A stretch of 64,000 nucleotides of DNA from LMUY01 sp964242925. Its GTDB lineage: Bacteria > Pseudomonadota > Alphaproteobacteria > Acetobacterales > Acetobacteraceae. Below are positions 34,784-42,336 of the stretch, one piece after another. The notes under the pieces are model-generated. The model was not told where the DNA came from. It searched no databases and saw only the letters and a program-made list of their open reading frames with translations. The position numbers were made by a program, and so were the translations under genes. How positions within the stretch are numbered: the stretch's first letter is position 1; each line of letters opens with the position of its first letter. The DNA is taken from assembly GCA_964242925.1 (NCBI GenBank), contig CAXTBW010000002.1, positions 1 to 64,000 on the forward strand, given 5' to 3'.

Positions 34784-35542
34784 TCAAAGCGCTTGAAAAT
34801 GCAGCAACACGAGTTGCGTCGCCCAGGCTGCAGCGGCAAGGAAGGGGCCGAACGGGATCGCGTCGCTCAAGCGGCCGCGCCGCAACCAGGCGCGCGTGAG
34901 CCCGTAGCCCAGCCCGAGCAGAGCGCCGCCCAACAAGGCCTGCGACAACCCTGGCAGGCCTTGCCAAGCGCCGATCGCCGCCAGCAGCTTGGCATCACCC
35001 TCGCCGAGCCCGCTGCGGCCCCGGATGGACCGATACCCTGCCGCCAGCAGCCGCAACGCCGCGTAGCCGATTGCGGCCGCCAACGCGTGACTGGTGATCT
35101 CGTCCGGGTCCAGCCAGGCGGTTGCGGCCAAGCCGGCCAGCAACAGCGGCAACGTCAGCCCGTCCGGCAGGCGAAGATGCCGCCAATCGATCCAGCTCAA
35201 CGCGAGCAGGGCCCACCCGAAGCCGCAGCTGGTCCAAAGCAGGCGGGCATCTGACCCGGAAGCCGCCGCCGACGCGGCCAGCGCCGTCGCGGCCAGTTCG
35301 ATATGCAGGTGTTCCGCCGCGATAGCGCCGCCGCAACCGGCGCACCGCCCGCGCAACGCGAGATAGCTGGCGATCGGGACCAGCTCCAGCGGCGCCAGCC
35401 GACGGCCGCAGTGCTCGCATGCGGACCGGGCCAGGGCGACCGGCTCGCCTCGGGGCAAGCGGCGCACCAGAACAGCCAGGAAGCTGCCGACGAACGGCCC
35501 GGCCAAGATGGGCCAAATCCAGATAAGCCAGGTCGTTGGCAT
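34784..35542 (-). CDS. gspO: Prepilin peptidase / N-methyltransferase (GspO/PilD)
   Basis: GspO cleaves and N-methylates prepilins at the inner membrane. The protein shows LAGPFVGSFLAVLVRRLPRG, two CxxC pairs (CEHCGRR and CAGCGGA), and the aspartate motifs SWIDWRHLRLPDGLTLPLLL and GLGEGDAKLLAAIG of the active site. The Met at 35542 is chosen; a Met at 35590 would overlap the divergent gspE start. The transcript is divergent from gspE-F-H-I-J-L-M-N-D-K, whose pseudopilins it should process. Confidence 0.93.
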   Translation of the reverse strand: MPTTWLIWIWPILAGPFVGSFLAVLVRRLPRGEPVALARSACEHCGRRLAPLELVPIASYLALRGRCAGCGGAIAAEHLHIELAATALAASAAASGSDARLLWTSCGFGWALLALSWIDWRHLRLPDGLTLPLLLAGLAATAWLDPDEITSHALAAAIGYAALRLLAAGYRSIRGRSGLGEGDAKLLAAIGAWQGLPGLSQALLGGALLGLGYGLTRAWLRRGRLSDAIPFGPFLAAAAWATQLVLLHFQAL

Positions 35543-35588
35543 GGCGCCGCATTGGCAGCAGGCCGGGTCAAGCACAAGATAGAAGGCC

Positions 35589-37316
35589 ATGGACACGCCA
35601 ATCCCCTCGCGCGGTCTCCAAGGCGCCCCGGTCGCCAACGCCGAGTCGGTGGCCGCCCTGCTGGCCGTCGGCGGCCGTTGCGACGCGCGCACGCTGGAGC
35701 GCGGCCGCCGGGTCGCGGCGGAGAGCGGACAGCGGCTCGACCGGGTGCTCATCCAGCTCGGCCTGGTCAGCGAGCGCGAGTTGGCCGCCGCCTACGCGCA
35801 GTCTTTGGGCTGCCCGGTCGCCGCGCCGGACCGCTACCCGGCCGAGCCGCTGTTCGCCGACCGACTCGCCGTGCGCTTCCTGCGCCACGCCCGCGCGATG
35901 CCGGTGGCCGTTGGGCCGGACGGCGTCGTCGTCGCTATGGCCGACCCGCTGGACGCGTTCACTCCGAGCGCCATCGCCGCCGCGACCGGGCTGCCGGTGC
36001 AGCTGGAAGTGGCCGTCCCGATCGAGCTGGAGGCGGCGTTCCTGCGCCTCTATCCGGAGAACGACGCGCCGGCCGCGACGGTCCGTGACGACCCGCAAAG
36101 CGAGGCGCAGGAGGAGGACGCCGACCGCCTGAAGGACCTGGCCTCCGAGGCGCCCGTGATCCGCCTGGTCAACCAGCTGATCGCCCGCGCCGTCGAGACC
36201 AACGCGTCCGACATCCATATCGAGCCGTTCGACGACCGCCTGCGCGTGCGCTACCGCAACGACGGCGTCCTGGGGGAGGCGGACAGCCCGCCGGCGGGCA
36301 TGACCGCCGCGATCGTGTCCCGGCTGAAGATCATGGCCCGGCTGGACATCGCCGAGCGCCGCCTGCCGCAGGACGGCCGCATCAAGCTGGCGGTACGCGG
36401 CCACGAGGTGGATTTCCGCGTCTCGACCATTCCCTCGCTGCACGGCGAGACGGTGGTGCTGCGCGTGCTGGACCGCAGCGCCGTGGTGTTCGACTACGCC
36501 CGGCTAGGGCTGCGGCGCGAGGTGGTGGACCGGCTGGAACAGGCCTTTGCGCTACCCAACGGCATCGTGCTGGTGACGGGACCGACCGGCAGCGGCAAGA
36601 CCACCACGCTCTACACGGGGCTGAGCGGGCTTAACGCCGTCACCCGCAAGGTCGTCACGGTGGAGGACCCGATCGAGTACCAGCTGTCGGGCGTCAACCA
36701 GATCCAGGTGAAGCCGCAGATCGGGCTGACCTTCGCCAGCCTGCTGCGGTCCATCCTGCGGCAGGATCCGGACGTGATCATGGTCGGCGAGATCCGCGAC
36801 CTGGAGACGGCGCAGATCGCGGTGCAGGCGGCGCTCACCGGGCACCTGGTGCTGTCCACCTTGCATACCAACTCCGCCGCCGAGACGATAACCCGGCTGC
36901 GCGACATGGGTCTGGAGGACTACCTTCTCACTGCCGTCCTGCGCGGCGTGTTGGCGCAGCGCCTGGTGCGCCGCCTGTGCGAGCAGTGCCGCCGGTCCGA
37001 GCCGGCGCCGGCGGAGATGGTGCGCCGTTTCGCGCTCGACCGGCGCAGCGGAACGGCCAACCCGTCGCTGTGGCACGCCGTCGGTTGCCCGCACTGCCGC
37101 AACACGGGTTTCCGTGGGCGACAGGCGATCGCCGAGTTCCTGGCGCCCACCCCCGCCATCGAGCGGCTGATCTTCAGCCGGGCGGACGGCGCCGAGATCG
37201 AGCGCGAGGCGGTCGCCGGCGGCATGGCGACCATGTTCGACGTGGGCGTCGCCGCCGCGCTGGACGGCGCCACCACCATCGAGGAAGTCGTCCGCAGCAT
37301 TCGCGCCGAGGCCTGA
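35589..37316 (+). CDS. gspE: Type II secretion ATPase GspE
   Basis: GspE is the cytoplasmic hexameric ATPase that drives pseudopilus assembly. The 575-residue protein has an N-terminal MshEN-like domain, VNQLIARAVETNASDIHIEP, Walker A GPTGSGKTTTLY at about residue 330, the Asp box VEDPIEYQ, Walker B DPDVIMVGEIRDLETA, the His box STLHTNSAAETITRL, and the zinc-binding pairs CEQC and CPHC. Its stop overlaps the gspF start (TGATG). Confidence 0.97.
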   Translation: MDTPIPSRGLQGAPVANAESVAALLAVGGRCDARTLERGRRVAAESGQRLDRVLIQLGLVSERELAAAYAQSLGCPVAAPDRYPAEPLFADRLAVRFLRHARAMPVAVGPDGVVVAMADPLDAFTPSAIAAATGLPVQLEVAVPIELEAAFLRLYPENDAPAATVRDDPQSEAQEEDADRLKDLASEAPVIRLVNQLIARAVETNASDIHIEPFDDRLRVRYRNDGVLGEADSPPAGMTAAIVSRLKIMARLDIAERRLPQDGRIKLAVRGHEVDFRVSTIPSLHGETVVLRVLDRSAVVFDYARLGLRREVVDRLEQAFALPNGIVLVTGPTGSGKTTTLYTGLSGLNAVTRKVVTVEDPIEYQLSGVNQIQVKPQIGLTFASLLRSILRQDPDVIMVGEIRDLETAQIAVQAALTGHLVLSTLHTNSAAETITRLRDMGLEDYLLTAVLRGVLAQRLVRRLCEQCRRSEPAPAEMVRRFALDRRSGTANPSLWHAVGCPHCRNTGFRGRQAIAEFLAPTPAIERLIFSRADGAEIEREAVAGGMATMFDVGVAAALDGATTIEEVVRSIRAEA

Positions 37317-38536
37317 TGCCGGCGTTCCGCTACACCGCGATCGACGGCGCCGGCGCGGTGACGCGCGGCCTGATGGAGGCGGCGGACGAGGCAGCTGTGA
37401 TCGCCAGCATCCAGCGCCAGGGCAACATCCCGGTGCGGGCGGAGCCGGCCGGCCGCACGGACTGGCTCGCCGCGCTGCAACGACCGCTGGGCCGCGCCCC
37501 CGCGCTGCGTCGCGGGGAGCTGACGAACACGGTGCGGGAGCTGTCGATCATGCTCGGCGCCGGGCAGGATCTGGACCGCTCGCTGCGCTTCCTGGTGGAG
37601 ATGGCGACCAAGCCCCGGGTGGTCGGCGTGCTCGAGGCGGTCCGCGATGCCGTGCGCGACGGCAGTCCCTTGTCCGCCGCGCTGGACCGCCAGCCGCGCA
37701 GCTTCCCGCGCCTGCTGGTCGGCATGGTGCGGGCAGGGGAGGCGGGCGGCACGCTGGGCGCCACGTTGGACCGCATGGCGCTGCTGCTGGAACGCGAGCG
37801 CAGCCTGACCAGCACGGTGCGCTCGGCGATGATCTACCCGGCGCTGCTGGCGGTGGCGGCCACCGGGTCGATCGTGCTGCTGCTGACGCAGGTGCTGCCG
37901 CAGTTCGTGCCGCTGTTCGAGCAGAACGGCGCGGCCTTGCCCTGGTCGACGCAATTGCTGATCGACACGGGGGCGACGGTGTCGAGCTTCGGCGCCTACT
38001 TTCTGGCGCTGGCTTTGGCCGGGCTCCTGCTGGCCCGCTCCGCGCTGCGCCGGCCGGGGCCGCGGCGGGCGACGGATAGCGCGCTGCTGCGGGTGCCAGT
38101 GGTCGGCGGGCTGCTGCGCGACGTCATCGCGGCGCGGTTCACCCGCACGCTCGGGACGCTGCTGGTCAACGGCGTGCCGCTGATCGCCGCGCTGGGGATC
38201 GTGCGCGACGCGGTCGGCAACACGGCGGCGGTCGCGGCGATCGACGACACCATCACCCGCGCCCGCGGCGGCGCTGGCGTGTCCCGCCCGCTGGGCGCCT
38301 GGCGCGTCATGCCGGCGCGCACCATCCACCTGCTGCGGCTCGGCGAGGAGACGGCCCAGCTCGGCCCCATGGCGCTCAGCGCGGCGGAGATCCACGAGGA
38401 GCGCACCCGGCTGGGCGTGCAGCGGCTGGTGAGCCTGCTGGTGCCCGCGATCACCATCATCATGGGTGCGGCGATCGCGGGGATCGTCGTGTCGCTGCTG
38501 CTGGCGATGCTGAGCCTGAACGATCTGGCGCAATGA
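37316..38536 (+). CDS. gspF: Type II secretion inner-membrane protein GspF
   Basis: The 406-residue platform protein has two T2SF repeats, FRYTAIDGAGAVTRG at the N-terminus, RELSIMLGAGQDLDRSLRFL, the conserved GEAGGTLGATLDRMA and the second-repeat GEETAQLGPMA, with three membrane segments. The ATG at 37316 overlaps the gspE stop, and its own stop overlaps the first ATG of gspH. The long open frame upstream from 36977 is only overlap with gspE. Confidence 0.96.
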   Translation: MPAFRYTAIDGAGAVTRGLMEAADEAAVIASIQRQGNIPVRAEPAGRTDWLAALQRPLGRAPALRRGELTNTVRELSIMLGAGQDLDRSLRFLVEMATKPRVVGVLEAVRDAVRDGSPLSAALDRQPRSFPRLLVGMVRAGEAGGTLGATLDRMALLLERERSLTSTVRSAMIYPALLAVAATGSIVLLLTQVLPQFVPLFEQNGAALPWSTQLLIDTGATVSSFGAYFLALALAGLLLARSALRRPGPRRATDSALLRVPVVGGLLRDVIAARFTRTLGTLLVNGVPLIAALGIVRDAVGNTAAVAAIDDTITRARGGAGVSRPLGAWRVMPARTIHLLRLGEETAQLGPMALSAAEIHEERTRLGVQRLVSLLVPAITIIMGAAIAGIVVSLLLAMLSLNDLAQ

Positions 38537-39072
38537 TGCCAACATCGTCATTGCGAGCAGCGCTTGCGACGCGGCAATCCAGCCGCCAGCACCGCGTGCG
38601 CGGCCCTGGATCGCCACGCCGCCAAGCGGCGGCTCGCGATGACGGGCGGTTCCGAGCTGGATGTCGCGAGGCCGGGTTCACCCTGCTCGAGATGCTGATG
38701 GTGGTCGCGATCCTGGGCGCCGTGTTAGGGGTCGTGCTCACCCGCGGCCCGGCCCGCAGCGCCCGGCAGGAGGTGCGGGCCGCCGCCGCCATCTTGTCCG
38801 GCGCGCTGCGGGTGGCGCGCGGCCAGGCCATCGCGACCGACCGCCCCGTCGCCTTCCTGCTCGACCCGGTCAGCCATGCCTGGAGCGTTGGCGGCGCGGC
38901 AGGCCGCGTGCTGCCCGGCGCCCTGGCCATCGCAGCGCCGGCGAACGGGATCGTGTTCACGCCGGAAGGCGGCTCCACCGGCGGGCGTATCGCCCTGGCG
39001 AGCGGGACCGTGCGCGCGGTGCTGGGGGTGGACTGGCTCACCGGCCGGGTCAGCGTGGGCGATGGGCTGTGA
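38533..39072 (+). CDS. gspH: Minor pseudopilin GspH with repeat-derived leader
   Basis: The mature protein begins at the prepilin site G|FTLLEMLMVVAILGA, with Phe at +1 and Glu at +5, followed by a FimT/GspH-type domain (VRAAAAILSGALRVARGQAI). The leader before the cleavage site is 48 residues, much longer and more basic than usual. Most of it (codons from about 38543 to 38644) is encoded by genomic repeat copy A2. The ATG at 38533 overlaps the gspF stop, which supports it as the true start; the only later alternative starts also lie within the repeat. The stop overlaps gspI. Confidence 0.85.
   Translation: MMPTSSLRAALATRQSSRQHRVRGPGSPRRQAAARDDGRFRAGCREAGFTLLEMLMVVAILGAVLGVVLTRGPARSARQEVRAAAAILSGALRVARGQAIATDRPVAFLLDPVSHAWSVGGAAGRVLPGALAIAAPANGIVFTPEGGSTGGRIALASGTVRAVLGVDWLTGRVSVGDGL
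38543..38644. repeat. Palindromic repeat, copy A2, inside the gspH leader
   Basis: This 102-base element has terminal inverted sequences TCATTGCGAG (38548-38557) and CTCGCGATGA (38633-38642). It closely matches copy A1 in the same orientation. It lies between the gspF/gspH overlap and the conserved prepilin motif and stays in frame with gspH, so it is translated. Confidence 0.8.
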
Positions 39073-39478
39073 AGCGCCCGCTCGCGCGGCGGGTTTCACC
39101 CTGCTGGAGGTGCTGGTCGCGTTCATCATCGCGGCGCTCGCGTTGGGCGTGCTGTTCGAGGGCGGCATTGGCGGGTTGAGCACGGCCCGAATCGCCGCGC
39201 GCTACGGCGAGGCGCTCAGCCGGGCGGAGTCGCATCTGGCGCTGGCGGGCGCCGGGCCGGACTACCAGCCGCAGGACCGCCAGGGGGATGAGGGCGCCGG
39301 GTATCACTGGCGCCTCCGCATTCAGCCAGTCGCGGTCGGCGCGCCGGTCGAAGCCGGCAAGCCGCTGCCTGCGCTCTACGGCATCACCGTGGTGGAGTCG
39401 TGGGCGGAGGGCGCGCAGACCCGGGTCGTAACGCTGCGCACCGCCCGCGCCGGCACGGCGCCGCCTCCGCCGCCATGA
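39062..39478 (+). CDS. gspI: Minor pseudopilin GspI
   Basis: The 138-residue protein has a short leader and prepilin cleavage site, ARAAG|FTLLEVLVAFIIAAL, with Glu at +5. A GspI-like domain follows with SRAESHLALAGA and YHWRLRIQPV. The ATG at 39062 overlaps the end of gspH; its stop overlaps the gspJ start. GspI is expected to nucleate the pseudopilus tip with GspJ and GspK. Confidence 0.9.
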   Translation: MGCEAPARAAGFTLLEVLVAFIIAALALGVLFEGGIGGLSTARIAARYGEALSRAESHLALAGAGPDYQPQDRQGDEGAGYHWRLRIQPVAVGAPVEAGKPLPALYGITVVESWAEGAQTRVVTLRTARAGTAPPPPP

Positions 39479-40065
39479 AGCAGGCGCCGCCGGGCTTCAC
39501 GCTGCTGGAGATCCTCGTGGCGCTGGTCGTGCTCGGCCTGGTGCTCGCCGGATTGGCGCAGGGAACCCGCTTCGGCCTGCGCGTGGCCGAGCGGCAGTCC
39601 GCCACGATCGCCGCCGACGCCGACCTGGACGCGACCGAGCGCGTGCTGCGCGGCTTGATCGAGCAGATGGACCCGGGCAGCCTCACCAGCGCCGCCCTGC
39701 TCGACGCCGGACCCGGCAGCCTCAGCTTCACCGCCAACCTCGCGGCCGTGGCGCCCGGCCTGGGCATCGGCGAGGCGGACGTGGCGCTTGGCGTCACCCC
39801 GGACCACCGCCTGGTGCTGCGCTGGACGCCGCACCTGCATGCAACCCGCTTGGCGGCGGCGCCCGCTGGAACGGAAACGACGCTGTTGACGGGGGTGCAG
39901 CGCATGGAGTTCGCCTATTGCTGCCAGGACGGCCAGTTCGTCGTCGCCTGGCCGGAAAAGACGCTGCCCGCGCTGGTGCGCATCAGCCTGACGTTCCCTG
40001 GCGGCGGCCGGCAGGCCTGGCCGCCCATCGTGGTCGCGCCGATGCGCATGCGGCTGAACGGCTGA
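39475..40065 (+). CDS. gspJ: Minor pseudopilin GspJ
   Basis: The 196-residue protein has a short leader MKQAPPG and a cleaved N-terminus FTLLEILVALVVLGLVLAG. The remainder (LDATERVLRGLIEQMDPG, and a late MEFAYCCQDG segment) fits GspJ. The ATG at 39475 overlaps the gspI stop; the open frame upstream to 39400 is not used. About 140 bases separate it from gspL. Confidence 0.88.
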   Translation: MKQAPPGFTLLEILVALVVLGLVLAGLAQGTRFGLRVAERQSATIAADADLDATERVLRGLIEQMDPGSLTSAALLDAGPGSLSFTANLAAVAPGLGIGEADVALGVTPDHRLVLRWTPHLHATRLAAAPAGTETTLLTGVQRMEFAYCCQDGQFVVAWPEKTLPALVRISLTFPGGGRQAWPPIVVAPMRMRLNG

Positions 40066-40208
40066 CCACAGGCCGCCCCTGACCGTCATGCCGCCCCAGG
40101 GCATCCACTTCTCACAGCATGCCGTATACGTTAGTCCTGCCGCGGCGAGCGGGTCGTCTGCACTGTATTACATAGCTATTGCAACAAAATGGGGGCTTTA
40201 ACCGCATA

Positions 40209-41234
40209 GTGCTGCATGAACTTTTCCAGTGGTGGCTGCAGCAGATGCGCAGCCTGGCGCCCTCAACGCTCGATAGGGCGGCCGACGCCGCCGGCCTAGT
40301 CGTAGAGCCGCGCGGCGGGCTGGACGTGGCGTTCATCCTGCGCCGCCGCGGTTCACGGCGCTTGGTCGGCACAGCGCGCCTGGACGATTCGGGGATGGTC
40401 GCCGCCCGGGGTCTGCTGAGCCGGCTGCGCTCCGTCCAGAACGCGGTGCTGGACGTGCCCGGCCCGTTGCTGCTCGAGCAGGAGGCTGTCCTGCCGCTTG
40501 CCGCCGAGCCGGAGCTGAGCCGGGTGCTGCGTCACGAGATGGACCGCCTGACGCCGTTTGCGGCAGAGGAGGTGTTCTGGACCTGGGCGGTCGCCGAGCG
40601 CGACAAGCCGAACGGCCGGGTGACGGTGCGGCTGTCGATCGTCCTCAAGACCGCCGTGCAGCCGCTGTTGCAGGCGCTGGCCCGGGCCGGCGTGGCCGTT
40701 GCGGCCCTCGAGGCGCCTGGCCCCGATGGGCTCACGCGTCGCATCGGCGCCCTGCCGCCGGGCGCCGGCGCCGCCCGCCCGTTCGCCGTGCGCGCGGCTG
40801 GCTTGGCCTGCGCCGGGTTGGCTGCAGCTTCGTTGGCGATCCCCCTGATGCAGCAGGAGATCGCGCTGGAGGCCGCCCGGTCGCAGGTTGCCAGCCTCGC
40901 GCCGCGCGTGGCGCTCGTCGACGGTCTGCGACGCCGGCTTGCAGCCGCCTCCAACGGGGCCGAGCAATTCGCCGCTGTCGGCCAGCGCGCCGGCAACGCC
41001 CTGCAGGCGATGGCGGCAATCACCCGTGCGCTGCCAGACGACACGTATCTGACCGAGTTCGTCATGCGCGACCGCAAGGTGACGCTGACCGGCCGCTCGG
41101 CTGCCGCCGTCCGGCTGATCGGTTTGTTATCCGCGGCGCCCGAGCTCGCGAACCCGGCGTTCGCCGCGCCCGTCATCCGCACGATCGGCGATCGCGGCGA
41201 CCAATTCACCATTAGCGCGGACCTTGCGTCGTGA
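40209..41234 (+). CDS. gspL: Type II secretion protein GspL (PilN-domain)
   Basis: GspL links the GspE ATPase to the periplasm. The protein has an N-terminal LFQWWLQQMRSLAP block typical of this group, an ASKHA-like cytoplasmic part, a membrane span near residue 200 (AAGLACAGLAAASLAIPLM) and a PilN-like periplasmic domain (LPDDTYLTEFVMRDRKVTL). The GTG at 40209 is preferred over a TTG at 40179, which has no ribosome binding site. The stop overlaps the next GTG. Confidence 0.8.
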   Translation: MLHELFQWWLQQMRSLAPSTLDRAADAAGLVVEPRGGLDVAFILRRRGSRRLVGTARLDDSGMVAARGLLSRLRSVQNAVLDVPGPLLLEQEAVLPLAAEPELSRVLRHEMDRLTPFAAEEVFWTWAVAERDKPNGRVTVRLSIVLKTAVQPLLQALARAGVAVAALEAPGPDGLTRRIGALPPGAGAARPFAVRAAGLACAGLAAASLAIPLMQQEIALEAARSQVASLAPRVALVDGLRRRLAAASNGAEQFAAVGQRAGNALQAMAAITRALPDDTYLTEFVMRDRKVTLTGRSAAAVRLIGLLSAAPELANPAFAAPVIRTIGDRGDQFTISADLAS

Positions 41235-41812
41235 GCGCGTTCGTCGCCGGGCTGCCGACCGGGCGGCGCGGCCAGGCGCTGGCGTTGGCGATCGCCGCGA
41301 TGCTGCTTGCGCTGGTTTGGCTGGCTGCGATCTCGCCGCTGCTGGAGTGGTATGGCCAGCGCGAGGAGACCTTGACGCAGACCCGGCTGCTCGCCAGCCG
41401 CATGGCGGCGGTCGCCGAGACTGCCCCAGCCCTACAGCGGCTGACCGCACCCGGCAGCGGCGACCCGGCGGCCAGCCTGATCACGGGCGCGACGGAGGCG
41501 GTCGCCGGCGCTGCGCTGCAACAGCGCCTCCAGGAACTGAGCGAGCATGCCGGCGTGCGCATGAGCAGCGCCGAGGTGCTGACGTCCGAGCCGGGCGGCG
41601 CCTACCGCCGCATCCGCGTCCATGTCGCCGTGACCGGCGTCTGGTCGCGGCTGGTCGGCCTGGTGTCGGACGTCGACCACGCGACGCCGCGGATGATGCT
41701 CAGCGAGTTGCAGGTGGGACTGTCCCGCTCGATCGCGACTGACCCGGTGAAGCCGCTCGACGCCTCGTTCACGGTCGTGGCGCTGTATGCCGGCCGGGAC
41801 GCGCCGCGATGA
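41231..41812 (+). CDS. gspM: Type II secretion protein GspM
   Basis: This is a 193-residue bitopic membrane protein: a short cytoplasmic start, one span (ALALAIAAMLLALVWLAAI), a coiled stretch (REETLTQTRLLASRMAAV) and a ferredoxin-like periplasmic domain. That layout and its place after gspL identify GspM. It starts with GTG overlapping the gspL stop and ends overlapping the next ATG. Confidence 0.82.
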   Translation: MSAFVAGLPTGRRGQALALAIAAMLLALVWLAAISPLLEWYGQREETLTQTRLLASRMAAVAETAPALQRLTAPGSGDPAASLITGATEAVAGAALQQRLQELSEHAGVRMSSAEVLTSEPGGAYRRIRVHVAVTGVWSRLVGLVSDVDHATPRMMLSELQVGLSRSIATDPVKPLDASFTVVALYAGRDAPR

Positions 41813-42336
41813 GCCGCCTGCTGCTGCCATCCCTATGCGCTGGCGCCGCATGCTTTAGCGCCTTGATCCTGCTGGAATTTGCCCACGGGCCCGGTGAGCT
41901 TCCCGCCCCGCGCTCAAGCACGGCCGCAGCGCCGGCCGGCGCGCCGAACGATCAGCCAGACCTGGCGCCCGGACAGGTCGCCGCGCTGCTGGCCCGGCCC
42001 CCATTCTCGCCGGACCGCAAGCCGGAGCCCGTGCAGGGCGCTCTGGACCCTCGGCTGCCGCACCTGACCGGCATCATGATGTCCAGCGCCGACCGCAAGG
42101 CGATCTTCGCCGGCCGCGACGGCGGGCGCGGCACGGTGGTGGGGCAGGGCGACCAGCTTGGCGGCTATCGCGTCGAGGCGATCAGCGCGACCGCTGTGAC
42201 CCTTGTGGGCGCCGACGGCCGGCACGACATCCGTCCGACTTTCTCCTCCGCGCCGCTGCCGGTGCAGGCTGCCCCGCAGCCCCCGCCGCTGCAGCTGCCT
42301 CCGTTGCCGCCGATCCCAACAGCCGCGCCGCGATGA
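41809..42336 (+). CDS. GspN/GspC-like secretion protein
   Basis: The 175-residue protein has one N-terminal membrane span, a Pro/Ala-rich linker, ALLARPPFSPDRKP, and a small domain with LTGIMMSSADRKAIFAGRDG that resembles the HR-type domain of GspC/GspN. It ends in a Pro-rich tail. Its position before gspD suggests it fills the GspC clamp role between the inner-membrane platform and the secretin. The precise letter is uncertain. It overlaps both neighbours. Confidence 0.7.
   Translation: MSRLLLPSLCAGAACFSALILLEFAHGPGELPAPRSSTAAAPAGAPNDQPDLAPGQVAALLARPPFSPDRKPEPVQGALDPRLPHLTGIMMSSADRKAIFAGRDGGRGTVVGQGDQLGGYRVEAISATAVTLVGADGRHDIRPTFSSAPLPVQAAPQPPPLQLPPLPPIPTAAPR

Noticed and set aside
36920..38617. 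A 565-codon open frame on the minus strand
   Set aside because: It is antisense to gspE/gspF and is low-complexity Gln/His/Arg sequence.
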